Of a DNA stretch of 64,000 nucleotides, positions 25,801 to 37,600 are shown in pieces. The number at the start of each line of letters is the position of its first letter. Within the stretch, counting starts at the first letter, position 1. This stretch comes from Episyrphus balteatus (lineage: Eukaryota > Arthropoda > Insecta > Diptera > Syrphidae). The notes beneath the pieces were generated by a model that worked only from the letters and a program-made list of their open reading frames with translations, was not told where the DNA came from and did no database searches. Location: positions 124,965,027-125,029,026 of the forward strand of contig NC_079136.1 in the NCBI RefSeq assembly GCF_945859705.1. The letters are read 5' to 3'. The translations under genes and the position numbers were made by a program.

Positions 25801-25967
25801 AAAGCTCAAAAGTGAGCTGAGCTCAGCTCAAATTTTGAGCTAGCTCACTTTTGAGCTATGTATCATAGCTCAGCTCATTTGAGCTAAGCTGAAAGTGAGC
25901 TGAGCTGATGGTTGAGCTGAGCTGTTGGGTGAGCTAAGGTAAAGTGAGCTGAGCTGAGCTGTGATGG
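25801..25967 (+). repeat. GAGCT-rich left arm, inner hAT-like element
   Basis: Same organisation as the outer left arm, with small differences (one GAGCTCAGCTC word fewer near the start). Inverted relative to the arm at 27588-27684. Confidence 0.8.
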
Positions 25968-26146
25968 GTGAGAGGATACATTGATTTTTATTTGGAAAGT
26001 ATAATGAAATATGAAGATATTTTAAACTTTTATAAAACACCATAGCTTAAGATGTTTGTTTCTAGTTATTAATGGAATTATTTTAACACATAGATATTTT
26101 TATAAATAAGACAGATAATTTTTCGTGATCTTTTCTCTTGGTGTTT

Positions 26147-26150
26147 TTGA
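26147..26150 (+). other. Unoccupied piggyBac target site (TTGA)
   Basis: At the point where the other two copies carry TTAA-element-TTAA, this copy reads TTTTTGATAGTAAATAT with no insertion. TTGA in place of TTAA suggests either a later point change in an originally TTAA site, or a pre-existing variant that could not be targeted. Confidence 0.85.
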
Positions 26151-26219
26151 TAGTAAATATATTTCTATTTTTTTAGTAAAATATTTCTTTTTTTATCATA
26201 AAAAAAAAAATTCCGGTAC

Positions 26220-27580
26220 AATCCGGTTTTTCGACTTTTTTTAAAATTCCGAGAAAATCGGTTTTGAAAGTTGGGGTAAATTTTTTTTTTTCGAAAAATC
26301 CCCGAATCTTTAAACGCTCCTGGAAGCTAAACCGCTTGAGAGTAATTTTTGGGAGTGATGCCAAATGATAGCTTGTGTCATGGGCCTACGCTTTGAACAT
26401 TGTCAGATTTTTAAAAAATCGCCTTCCATGTTAAACCGCCACATCATGCCTATTTTTTCAGAATCGTGCCTATTTTTTTTTTTTTACTTTTAAGCTCTCC
26501 GGTTTGAGAACGCGTGGACCTACAGGGATGAGAGTTGTACCCAAATGTAGGTTAGAGTCCCCGCTACCTTTTGGCATCAAACAAATTTTTTTCATTTTTT
26601 TCAAAATTCCGAGATATAGGCGTTGGAACGCTTTGATCTAGAGGCAGGGGAGTGGTGCCATATGAAAGCTTATATTCTCAGCTACCCGATAGTGGTATAA
26701 TCCGGTTTTTCGACTTTTTTTAAAATTCCGAGAAAATCAGTTTTGAAAGTTGGGGTAAATTTTTTTTTCGAAAAATCCCCGAATCTTTAAACGCTAATGG
26801 AAGCTAAACCGCTTGAGAGTAATTTTTGGGAGTGATGCCAAATGATAGCTTGTGTCATGGGCCTACGCTTTGCACATTGTCAGATTTTTAAAAAATCGCC
26901 TTCCATGTTAAACCGCCACATCATGCCTATTTTTTCAGAATCGTGCCTATTTTTTTTTTACTTTTAAGCTCTCCCGGTTTGAGAACGCGTGGACCTACAG
27001 GGATGAGAGTTGTACCCAAATGTAGGTTAGAGTCCCCGCTACCTTTTGGCATCAAACATTTTTTTTTCATTTTTTTCAAAATTCCGAGATATAGGCGTTG
27101 GAACGCTTTGATCTAGAGGCAGGGGAGTGGTGCCATATGAAAGCTTATATTCTCAGCTACCCGATAGTGGTATAATCCGGTTTTTCGACTTTTTTTAAAA
27201 TTCCGAGAAAATCAGTTTTGAAAGTTGGGGTAAATTTTTTTTTCGAAAAATCCCCGAATCTTTAAAAGCTCCTGGAAGCTAAACCGCTTGAGAGTAATTT
27301 TTGGGAGTGATGCCAAATGATAGCTTGTGTCATGGGCCTACGCTTTGCACATTGTCTGATTTTTAAAAAATCGCCTTCCATGTTAAACCGCCACATCATG
27401 CCTATTTTTTCAGAATCGTGCCTATTTTTTTTTTTACTTTTAAGTTCTCCCGGTTTGAGAACGCGTGGACCTACAGGGATGAGAGTTGTACCCAAATGTA
27501 GGTTAGAGTCCCCGCTACCTTTTGGCATCAACAAATTTTTTTTTCATTTTTTTCAAAATTTTGAGATATAGGCGTTGGAA
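26220..27580 (+). repeat. Three 477-bp tandem units, inner hAT-like element
   Basis: AATCCGG starts lie at 26220, 26699 and 27174 (spacings 479 and 475). The third unit is truncated at ATATAGGCGTTGGAA, where the right GAGCT arm begins. These units are closer to each other than to the outer copy's units, indicating local expansion after the copies separated. One unit has AACGCTAATGGAAGC in place of AACGCTCCTGGAAGC. Confidence 0.9.
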
Positions 27581-27587
27581 GTTGGGG

Positions 27588-27684
27588 CGCTCACTTTCAG
27601 CTCAGCTCACTTTCAACTCAGCTCAAATGAGCTAAGCTATGGTACCTAGCTCAAATTTGAGCTGAGCTGAAATGTGAGCTTTTT
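27588..27684 (-). repeat. GAGCT-rich right arm, inner hAT-like element
   Basis: Begins CGCTCACTTTCAGCTCAGC and ends AATGTGAGCTTTTTGC just before CAACCCTG. It is the reverse-complement partner of the left arm and shares its GTACC-containing core, so a single strand could fold back on itself. Confidence 0.8.
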
Positions 27685-27693
27685 GCAACCCTG

Positions 27694-27880
27694 GCAACTT
27701 GCCACATGAAAATTACCACATGCAACTTGCCACATGCAACTTGCCACATGTAACTTGCCACATGCAACTTGCCACACGCAACTTGCCACATGCAACTTGC
27801 CACACGCAACTTGCCACATACAACTTGCCACATGCAACTTGCCACATGCAACTTGCCACATGAAACATGTAACTTGCAAC
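27694..27880 (+). repeat. 14-bp minisatellite GCAACTTGCCACAT, inner Z
   Basis: About a dozen copies of a 14-bp unit, with variants such as CACACGCAAC and CACATACAAC and one degenerate unit near 27708-27722. The first 8 bases of the unit equal the hAT target duplication, so the hAT-like element inserted at the left edge of, or inside, this minisatellite. Translated frames give monotonous Cys/His-containing repeats and are not genes. Confidence 0.9.
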
Positions 27881-28060
27881 GTGTTGTGTGTTTTATGTTT
27901 GCCGTACTGCGGCGTACTGCATTTTTAAATACTAAAGTACTGCCTACTCTAAAGGTGAAACGACAGCCCTGCTACCCAGGGTGATCGCGTCATAATCCCT
28001 TTGACATTCTTGTCAAAAAGTAAATTTTCATACCCACCCTCCCATAAGAAGTATAACTTC
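27881..28060 (+). mobile_element. Right arm of Z, inner copy
   Basis: Contains GTACTGC three times (27904-27947 region) and two hairpins: CCCTG-CTACC-CAGGG (27967-27981) and TTTGACA-TTCT-TGTCAAA (28000-28017). It ends with AGAAGTATAACTTC. The same arm is at 28517-28696, 41599-41778 and 42692-42873. The paired hairpins near one end resemble transposon terminal structures but do not match the Helitron CTRR rule. Confidence 0.8.
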
Positions 28061-28278
28061 AAAAATCGCCTTGCATGTTAAACCGCCACATCATGCCTAT
28101 TTTTTCAGAATCGGGCTTAACTTTTTTTTTACCTTTAAGTTCTCCTGGTTTGAGAACGCGTGTACCTACAGGGATGGAAGTTGTACCCAAATGTAGGTTA
28201 GAGTCCCCGCTACCTTTTGGCATCAAACAATTTTTTTTCATTTTTTTCAAAACTCCGAGGTATAGGCGTTGGAAGTTG
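28061..28278 (+). repeat. Continuation of the interrupted 477-bp unit (outer copy)
   Basis: Starts AAAAATCGCCTTGCATG and continues the unit broken at 25448. It matches the uninterrupted unit at 41141-41355, including the CTTTGCATG/CTTGCATG and GGGCTTAAC variants. This confirms that the two halves belong together and that the inner Z came later. Confidence 0.85.
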
Positions 28279-28282
28279 GGGC

Positions 28283-28374
28283 GCTCACTTTCAGCTCAGC
28301 TCAAATGAGCTAAGCTATGGTACCTAGCTCAAATTTGAGCTGAGCTGTGAGCTGAGCTGAAATGTTAGCTTTTT
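28283..28374 (-). repeat. GAGCT-rich right arm, outer hAT-like element
   Basis: Inverted partner of 23303-23474. Shorter by one CAGCTCACTTTC word than the inner copy's right arm, but with an added GAGCTGTGAGCTGAGC segment. Confidence 0.8.
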
Positions 28375-28383
28375 GCAACCCTG

Positions 28384-28516
28384 GCAACTTGCCACATGTA
28401 ACTTGCCACACATGCAACTTGCCACACGCAACTTGCCACATGCAACTTGCCACACGCAACTTGCCACATACAACTTGCCACATGCAACTTGCCACATGAA
28501 ACATGTAACTTGCTAC
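28384..28516 (+). repeat. 14-bp minisatellite, outer Z of block A
   Basis: About eight units of GCAACTTGCCACAT, fewer than in the inner copy. The first unit includes the right hAT target duplication (28384-28391). Confidence 0.88.
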
Positions 28517-28696
28517 GTGTTGTGTGTTTTATGTTTGCCGTACTGCGGCGTACTGCATTTTTAAATACTAAAGTACTGCGTACTCTAAAGGTGAAACGAC
28601 AGCCCTGCTACCCAGGGTGATCGCGTCATAATCCCTTTGACATTCTTGTCAAAAAGTAAATTTTCATACCCACCCTCCCATAAGAAGTATAACTTC
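28517..28696 (+). mobile_element. Right arm of Z, outer copy of block A
   Basis: Same GTACTGC repeats, two hairpins and AGAAGTATAACTTC terminus as the inner arm. It is followed directly by five A and satellite sequence TACATTTTTG. Confidence 0.85.
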
Positions 28697-31600
28697 AAAA
28701 ATACATTTTTGTGCTCTGTGAGTCGATATCCTTCGCATACAATTCAATTGGAGTTGAAAAATTCACGTTTGGAGAAAATCACTTTTAAAAATGTTTAAAT
28801 CGTCATATCTCGTTAACCAAGCGTCTAAACACTATGAAACTTGCAAAATTCAAAATTCTCTAAAAACAAAACTACAAGTCCAAAACTTATAAAAAATACA
28901 TTTTTGTGCTCTGTGAGTCGATATCCTTCGCATACAATTCAATTGGAGTTGAAAAATTCACGTTTGGAGAAAATCACTTTTAAAAATGTTTAAATCGTCA
29001 TATCTCGTTAACCAAGCGTCTATTCTCAATGAAACTTGCAAAATTCAAAATTCTCTAAAAACAAAACTACAAGTCCAAAACTTATAAAAAATACATTTTT
29101 GTGCTCTGTGAGTCGATATCCTTCGCATACAATTCAATTGGAGTTGAAAAATTCACGTTTGGAAAAAATCACTTTTAAAAATGTTTAAATCGTCATATCT
29201 CGTTAACCAAGCGTCTAAACACTATGAAACTTGCAAAATTCAAAATTCTCTAAAAACAAAACTACAAGTCCAAAACTTATAAAAAATACATTTTTGTGCT
29301 CTGTGAGTCGATATCCTTCGCATACAATTCAATTGGAGTTGAAAAATTCACGTTTGGAGAAAATCACTTTTAAAAATGTTTAAATCGTCATATCTCGTTA
29401 ACCAAGCGTCTAAACACTATGAAACTTGCAAAATTCAAAATTCTCTAAAAACAAAACTACAAGTCCAAAACTTATAAAAAATACATTTTTGTGCTCTGTG
29501 AGTCGATATCCTTCGCATACAATTCAATTGGAGTTGAAAAATTCACGTTTGGAGAAAATCACTTTTAAAAATGTTTAAATCGTAATATCTCGTTAACAAA
29601 GCGTCTAAACACTATGAAACTTGCAAAATTCAAAATTCTCTAAAAACAAAACTACAAGTCCAAAACTTATAAAAAATACATTTTTGTGCTCTGTGAGTCG
29701 ATATCCTTCGCATACAATTCAATTGGAGTTGAAAAATTCACGTTTGGAGAAAATCACTTTTAAAAATGTTTAAATCGTCATATCTCGTTAACAAAGCGTC
29801 TAAACACTATGAAACTTGCAAAATTCAAAATTCTCTAAAAACAAAACTACAAGTCCAAAACTTATAAAAAATACATTTTTGTGCTCTGTGAGTCGATATC
29901 CTTCGCATACAATTCAATTGGAGTTGAAAAATTCACGTTTGGAGAAAATCACTTTTAAAAATGTTTAAATCGTCATATCTCGTTAACCAAGCGTCTAAAC
30001 ACTATGAAACTTGCAAAATTCAAAATTCTCTAAAAACAAAACTACAAGTCCAAAACTTATAAAAAATGTATTTTTGTGCTCTGTGAGTCGATATCCTTCG
30101 CATACAATTCAATTGGAGTTGAAAAATTCACGTTTGGAGAAAATCACTTTTAAAAATGTTTAAATCGTCATATCTTGTTAACCAAGCGTCTAAACACTAT
30201 GAAACTTGCAAAATTCAAAATTCTCTAAAAACAAAACTACAAGTCCAAAACTTATAAAAAATACATTTTTGTGCTCTGTGAGTCGATATCCTTCGCATAC
30301 AATTCAATTGGAGTTGAAAAATTCACGTTTGGAGAAAATCACTTTTAAAAATGTTTAAATCGTCATATCTCGTTAACAAAGCGTCTAAACACTATGAAAC
30401 TTGCAAAATTCAAAATTCTCTAAAAACAAAACTACAAGTCCAAAACTTATAAAAAATACATTTTTGTGCTCTGTGAGTCGATATCCTTCGCATACAATTC
30501 AATTGGAGTTGAAAAATTCACGTTTGGAGAAAATCACTTTTAAAAATGTTTAAATCGTCATATCTCGTTAACCAAGCGTCTAAACACTATGAAACTTGCA
30601 AAATTCAAAATTCTCTAAAAACAAAACTACAAGTCCAAAACTTATAAAAAATACATTTTTGTGCTCTGTGAGTCGATATCCTTCGCATACAATTCAATTG
30701 GAGTTGAAAAATTCACGTTTGGAGAAAATCACTTTTAAAAATGTTTAAATCGTCATATCTCGTTAACCAAGCGTCTAAACACTATGAAACTTGCAAAATT
30801 CAAAATTCTCTAAAAACAAAACTACAAGTCCAAAACTTATAAAAAATGCATTTTTGTGCTCTGTGAGTCGATATCCTTCACATACAATTCAATTGGAGTT
30901 GAAAAATTCACGTTTGGAGAAAATCACTTTTAAAAATGTTTAAATCGTCATATCTCGTTAACCAAGCGTCTAAACACTATGAAACTTGCAAAATTCAAAA
31001 TTCTCTAAAAACAAAACTACAAGTCCAAAACTTATAAAAAATACATTTTTGTGCTCTGTGAGTCGATATCCTTCGCATACAATTCAATTGGAGTTGAAAA
31101 ATTCACGTTTGGAGAAAATCACTTTTAAAAATGTTTAAATCGTCATATCTCGTTAACCAAGCGTCTAAACACTATGAAACTTGCAAAATTCAAAATTCTC
31201 TAAAAACAAAACTACAAGTCCAAAACTTATAAAAAATACATTTTTGTGCTCTGTGAGTCGATATCCTTCGCATACAATTCAATTGGAGTTGAAAAATTCA
31301 CGTTTGGAGAAAATCACTTTTAAAAATGTTTAAATCGTCATATCTCGTTAACCAAGCGTCTAAACACTATGAAACTTGCAAAATTCAAAATTCTCTAAAA
31401 ACAAAACTACAAGTCCAAAACTTATAAAAAATACATTTTTGTGCTCTGTGAGTCGATATCCTTCGCATACAATTCAATTGGAGTTGAAAAATTCACGTTT
31501 GGAGAAAATCACTTTTAAAAATGTTTAAATCGTCATATCTCGTTAACCAAGCGTCTAAACACTATGAAACTTGCAAAATTCAAAATTCTCTAAAAACAAA

Positions 31601-34600
31601 ACTACAAGTCCAAAACTTATAAAAAATACATTTTTGTGCTCTGTGAGTCGATATCCTTCGCATACAATTCAATTGGAGTTGAAAAATTCACGTTTGGAGA
31701 AAATCACTTTTAAAAATGTTTAAATCGTCATATCTCGTTAACCAAGCGTCTAAACACTATGAAACTTGCAAAATTCAAAATTTTGTGCTCTGTGAGTCGA
31801 TATCCTTCGCATACAATTCAATTGGAGTTGAAAAATTCACGTTTGGAGAAAATCACTTTTAAAAATGTTTAAATCGTCATATCTCGTTAACCAAGCGTCT
31901 AAACACTATGAAACTTGCAAAATTCAAAATTCTCTAAAAACAAAACTACAAGTCCAAAACTTACAAAAAATACATTTTCGTGCTCTGTGAGTCGATATCC
32001 TTCACATACAATTCAATTGGAGTTGAAAAATTCACGTTTGGAAAAAATCACTTTTAAAAATGTTTAAATCGTCATATCTCGTTAACCAAGCGTCTAAACA
32101 CTATGAAACTTGCAAAATTCAAAATTCTCTAAAAACAAAACTACAAGTCCAAAACTTATAAAAAATACATTTTTGTGCTCTGTGAGTCGATGTCCTTCGC
32201 ATACAATTCAATTGGAGTTAGACGCTTGTCTAAACACTACGAAACTTGCAAAATTCAAAATTCTCTAAAAACAAAACTACAAGTCCAAAACTTATAAAAA
32301 ATACATTTTTGTGCTCTGTGAGTCGATATCCTTCACATACAATTCAATTGGAGTTGAAAAATTCACGTTTGGAGAAAATCACTTTTAAAAATGTTTAAAT
32401 CGTCATATCTCGTTAACCAAGCGTCTAAACACTATGAAACTTGCAAAATTCAAAATTCTCTAAAAACAAAACTACAAGTCCAAAACTTATAAAAAATGCA
32501 TTTTTGTGCTCTGTGAGTCGATATCCTTCGCATACAATTCAATTGGAGTTGAAAAATTCACGTTTGGAGAAAATCACTTTTAAAAATGTTTAAATCGTCA
32601 TATCTCGTTAACCAAGCGTCTAAACACTATGAAACTTGCAAAATTCAAAATTCTCTAAAAACAAAACTACAAGTCCAAAACTTATAAAAAATACATTTTT
32701 GTGCTCTGTGAGTCGATATCCTTCGCATACAAATTAATTGGAGTTGAAAAATTCACGTTTGGAGAAAATCACTTTTAAAAATGTTTAAATCGTCATATCT
32801 CGTTAACCAAGCGTCTAAACACTATGAAACTTGCAAAATTCAAAATTCTCTAAAAACAAAACTACAAGTCCAAAACTTATAAAAAATGCATTTTTGTGCT
32901 CCGTGAGTCGATATCCTTCGCATACAATTCAATTGGAGTTGAAAAATTCACGTTTGGAGAAAATCACTTTTAAAAATGTTTAAATCGTCATATCTCGTTA
33001 ACCAAGCGTCTAAACACTATGAAACTTGCAAAATTCAAAATTCTCTAAAAACAAAACTACAAGTCCAAAACTTATAAAAAATACATTTTTGTGCTCTGTG
33101 AGTCGATATCCTTCACATACAATTCAATTGGAGTTGAAAAATTCACGTTTGGAGAAAATCACTTTTAAAAATGTTTAAATCGTCATATCTCGTTAACCAA
33201 GCGTCTAAACACTATGAAACTTGCAAAATTCAAAATTCTCTAAAAACAAAACTACAAGTCCAAAACTTATAAAAAATACATTTTTGTGCTCTGTGAGTCG
33301 ATATCCTTCGCATACAATTCAATTGGAGTTGAAAAATTCACGTTTGGAGAAAATCACTTTTAAAAATGTTTAAATCGTCATATCTCGTTAACAAAGCGTC
33401 TAAACACTATGAAACTTGCAAAATTCAAAATTCTCTAAAAACAAAACTACAAGTCCAAAACTTATAAAAAATACATTTTTGTGCTCTGTGAGTCGATATC
33501 CTTCGCATACAATTCAATTGGAGTTGAAAAATTCACGTTTGGAGAAAATCACTTTTAAAAATGTTTAAATCGTCATATCTCGTTAACAAAGCGTCTAAAC
33601 ACTATGAAACTTGCAAAATTCAAAATTCTCTAAAAACAAAACTACAAGTCCAAAACTTATAAAAAATACATTTTTGTGCTCTGTGAGTCGATATCCTTCG
33701 CATACAATTCAATTGGAGTTGAAAAATTCACGTTTGGAGAAAATCACTTTTAAAAATGTTTAAATCGTCATATCTCGTTAACCAAGCGTCTAAACACTAT
33801 GAAACTTGCAAAATTCAAAATTCTCTAAAAACAAAACTACAAGTCCAAAACTTATAAAAAATACATTTTTGTGCTCTGTGAGTCGATATCCTTCGCATAC
33901 AATTCAATTGGAGTTGAAAAATTCACGTTTGGAGAAAATCACTTTTAAAAATGTTTAAATCGTCATATCTCGTTAACCAAGCGTCTAAACACTATGAAAC
34001 TTGCAAAATTCAAAATTCTCTAAAAACAAAACTACAAGTCCAAAACTTATAAAAAATGTATTTTTGTGCTCTGTGAGTCGATATCCTTCGCATACAATTC
34101 AATTGGAGTTGAAAAATTCACGTTTGGAGAAAATCACTTTTAAAAATGTTTAAATCGTCATATCTTGTTAACCAAGCGTCTAAACACTATGAAACTTGCA
34201 AAATTCAAAATTCTCTAAAAACAAAACTACAAGTCCAAAACTTATAAAAAATACATTTTTGTGCTCTGTGAGTCGATATCCTTCACATACAATTCAATTG
34301 GAGTTGAAAAATTCACGTTTGGAGAAAATCACTTTTAAAAATGTTTAAATCGTCATATCTCGTTAACCAAGCGTCTAAACACTATGAAACTTGCAAAATT
34401 CAAAATTCTCTAAAAACAAAACTACAAGTCCAAAACTTATAAAAAATACATTTTTGTGCTCTGTGAGTCGATATCCTTCGCATACAATTCAATTGGAGTT
34501 GAAAAATTCACGTTTGGAGAAAATCACTTTTAAAAATGTTTAAATCGTCATATCTCGTTAACCAAGCGTCTAAACACTATGAAACTTGCAAAATTCAAAA

Positions 34601-37600
34601 TTCTCTAAAAACAAAACTACAAGTCCAAAACTTATAAAAAATACATTTTTGTGCTCTGTGAGTCGATATCCTTCGCATACAATTCAATTGGAGTTGAAAA
34701 ATTCACGTTTGGAGAAAATCACTTTTAAAAATGTTTAAATCGTCATATCTCGTTAACCAAGCGTCTAAACACTATGAAACTTGCAAAATTCAAAATTCTC
34801 TAAAAACAAAACTACAAGTCCAAAACTTATAAAAAATACATTTTTGTGCTCTGTGAGTCGATATCCTTCGCATACAATTCAATTGGAGTTGAAAAATTCA
34901 CGTTTGGAGAAAATCACTTTTAAAAATGTTTAAATCGTCATATCTCGTTAACCAAGCGTCTAAACACTATGAAACTTGCAAAATTCAAAATTCTCTAAAA
35001 ACAAAACTACAAGTCCAAAACTTATAAAAAATACATTTTTGTGCTCTGTGAGTCGATATCCTTCGCATACAATTCAATTGGAGTTGAAAAATTCACGTTT
35101 GGAGAAAATCACTTTTAAAAATGTTTAAATCGTCATATCTCGTTAACCAAGCGTCTAAACACTATGAAACTTGCAAAATTCAAAATTCTCTAAAAACAAA
35201 ACTACAAGTCCAAAACTTACAAAAAATACATTTTCGTGCTCTGTGAGTCGATATCCTTCACATACAATTCAATTGGAGTTGAAAAATTCACGTTTGGAAA
35301 AAATCACTTTTAAAAATGTTTAAATCGTCATATCTCGTTAACCAAGCGTCTAAACACTATGAAACTTGCAAAATTCAAAATTCTCTAAAAACAAAACTAC
35401 AAGTCCAAAACTTATAAAAAATACATTTTTGTGCTCTGTGAGTCGATATCCTTCGCATACAATTCAATTGGAGTTAGACGCTTGTCTAAACACTATGAAA
35501 CTTGCAAAATTCAAAATTCTCTAAAAACAAAACTACAAGTCCAAAACTTATAAAAAATACATTTTTGTGCTCTGTGAGTCGATATCCTTCACATACAATT
35601 CAATTGGAGTTGAAAAATTCACGTTTGGAGAAAATCACTTTTAAAAATGTTTAAATCGTCATATCTCGTTAACCAAGCGTCTAAACACTATGAAACTTGC
35701 AAAATTCAAAATTCTCTAAAAACAAAACTACAAGTCCAAAACTTATAAAAAATGTATTTTTGTGCTCTGTGAGTCGATATCCTTCGCATACAATTCAATT
35801 GGAGTTGAAAAATTCACGTTTGGAGAAAATCACTTTTAAAAATGTTTAAATCGTCATATCTCGTTAACCAAGCGTCTAAACACTATGAAACTTGCAAAAT
35901 TCAAAATTCTCTAAAAACAAAACTACAAGTCCAAAACTTATAAAAAATGTATTTTTGTGCTCTGTGAGTCGATATCCTTCGCATACAATTCAATTGGAGT
36001 TGAAAAATTCACGTTTGGAGAAAATCACTTTTAAAAATGTTTAAATCGTCATATCTCGTTAACCAAGCGTCTAAACACTATGAAACTTGCAAAATTCAAA
36101 ATTCTCTAAAAACAAAACTACAAGTCCAAAACTTATAAAAAATGTATTTTTGTGCTCTGTGAGTCGATATCCTTCGCATACAATTCAATTGGAGTTGAAA
36201 AATTCACGTTTGGAGAAAATCACTTTTAAAAATGTTTAAATCGTCATATCTCGTTAACCAAGCGTCTAAACACTATGAAACTTGCAAAATTCAAAATTCT
36301 CTAAAAACAAAACTACAAGTCCAAAACTTATAAAAAATACATTTTTGTGCTCTGTGAGTCGATATCCTTCACATACAATTCAATTGGAGTTGAAAAATTC
36401 ACGTTTGGAGAAAATCACTTTTAAAAATGTTTAAATCGTCATATCTCGTTAACCAAGCGTCTAAACACTATGAAACTTGCAAAATTCAAAATTCTCTAAA
36501 AACAAAACTACAAGTCCAAAACTTATAAAAAATACATTTTTGTGCTCTGTGAGTCGATATCCTTCGCATACAATTCAATTGGAGTTGAAAAATTCACGTT
36601 TGGAGAAAATCACTTTTAAAAATGTTTAAATCGTCATATCTCGTTAACCAAGCGTCTAAACACTATGAAACTTGCAAAATTCAAAATTCTCTAAAAACAA
36701 AACTACAAGTCCAAAACTTATAAAAAATAAATTTTTGTGCTCTGTGAGTCGATATCCTTCGCATACAATTCAATTGGAGTTGAAAAATTCACGTTTGGAG
36801 AAAATCACTTTTAAAAATGTTTAAATCGTCATATCTCGTTAACCAAGCGTCTAAACACTATGAAACTTGCAAAATTCAAAATTCTCTAAAAACAAAACTA
36901 CAAGTCCAAAACTTATAAAAAATACATTTTTGTGCTCTGTGAGTCGATATCCTTCACATACAATTCAATTGGAGTTGAAAAATTCACGTTTGCAGAAAAT
37001 CACTTTTAAAAATGTTTAAATCGTCATATCTCGTTAACCAAGCGTCTAAACACTATGAAACTTGCAAAATTCAAAATTCTCTAAAAACAAAACTACAAGT
37101 CCAAAACTTATAAAAAATACATTTTTGTGCTCTGTGAGTCGATATCCTTCGCATACAATTCAATTGGAGTTGAAAAATTCACGTTTGGAGAAAATCACTT
37201 TTAAAAATGTTTAAATCGTCATATCTCGTTAACCAAGCGTCTAAGCACTATGAAACTTGCAAAATTCAAAATTCTCTAAAAACAAAACTACAAGTCCAAA
37301 ACTTATAAAAAATACATTTTTGTGCTCTGTGAGTCGATATCCTTCGCATACAATTCAATTGGAGTTGAAAAATTCACGTTTGGAGAAAATCACTTTTAAA
37401 AATGTTTAAATCGTCATATCTCGTTAACCAAGCGTCTAAACACTATGAAACTTGCAAAATTCAAAATTCTCTAAAAACAAAACTACAAGTCCAAAACTTA
37501 TAAAAAATACATTTTTGTGCTCTGTGAGTCGATATCCTTCGCATACAATTCAATTGGAGTTGAAAAATTCACGTTTGGAGAAAATCACTTTTAAAAATGT

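Larger units (their letters stand above)
25789..27693 (+). mobile_element. Non-autonomous hAT-like element, inner copy (1905 bp)
   Basis: Ends CAGGGTTGC (25789-25797) and GCAACCCTG (27685-27693), flanked by GCAACTTG at 25781-25788 and 27694-27701. It differs from the outer copy by having three 477-bp units and no piggyBac element. No transposase is encoded. It is the cleanest copy for defining the element. Confidence 0.9.
25449..28060 (+). mobile_element. Z element, inner copy nested in block A
   Basis: A second complete Z with its hAT-like cargo, inserted in the A tract of a 477-bp unit. The host reads GTCAGATTTTTAAAAA before 25449 and AAAAATCGCC from 28061. The uninterrupted host site is preserved at 41131-41150 as TCAGATTTTTAAAAAATCGC, so about five A were duplicated. 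The left end GAGTGTGTGTACACATG and right end AGAAGTATAACTTC match the outer copy exactly. Confidence 0.88.
23292..28383 (+). mobile_element. Non-autonomous hAT-like element, outer copy of block A
   Basis: Ends are CAGGGTTGC (23292-23300) and GCAACCCTG (28375-28383), exact 9-bp inverted repeats. It is flanked on both sides by GCAACTTG (23284-23291 and 28384-28391). An 8-bp duplication and CAGGG-type ends are hallmarks of the hAT superfamily. Inside are GAGCT-rich arms in inverted orientation, a piggyBac-like element, and about two 477-bp tandem units. The second unit is interrupted by another Z-hAT composite (25449-28060). No transposase reading frame exists, so movement would have needed an enzyme in trans. 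Confidence 0.85.
22956..28696 (+). mobile_element. Z element, outer copy of block A, carrying a hAT-like element
   Basis: Unclassified element inserted in the satellite A tract. The left satellite stops at CTTAT plus eight A, and the right one resumes at five A plus TACATTTTT, with no satellite sequence lost. The left end is GAGTGTGTGTACACATG and the right end is AGAAGTATAACTTC. Fourteen bases at 22984-22997 (GAAGTTATACTTCT) are the exact reverse complement of the right end at 28683-28696, but on the left they lie 28 bp inside the element. The two arms (22956-23291 and 28392-28696) total about 640 bp and everything between is later insertion. No transposase is present. The superfamily is unresolved. 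Confidence 0.8.

Noticed and set aside
27646..27928. Cys/His/Trp-rich repeat proteins on both strands over the 14-bp minisatellite
   Set aside because: A 14-bp tandem repeat reads open in several frames at once, giving low-complexity peptides. No start context, domain or independent conservation.
22956..28696. Helitron identity for Z
   Set aside because: Z has hairpins near its ends and inserts in A/T sequence, but neither orientation shows the TC start and CTRR end, and it appears to duplicate A residues, which Helitrons do not.
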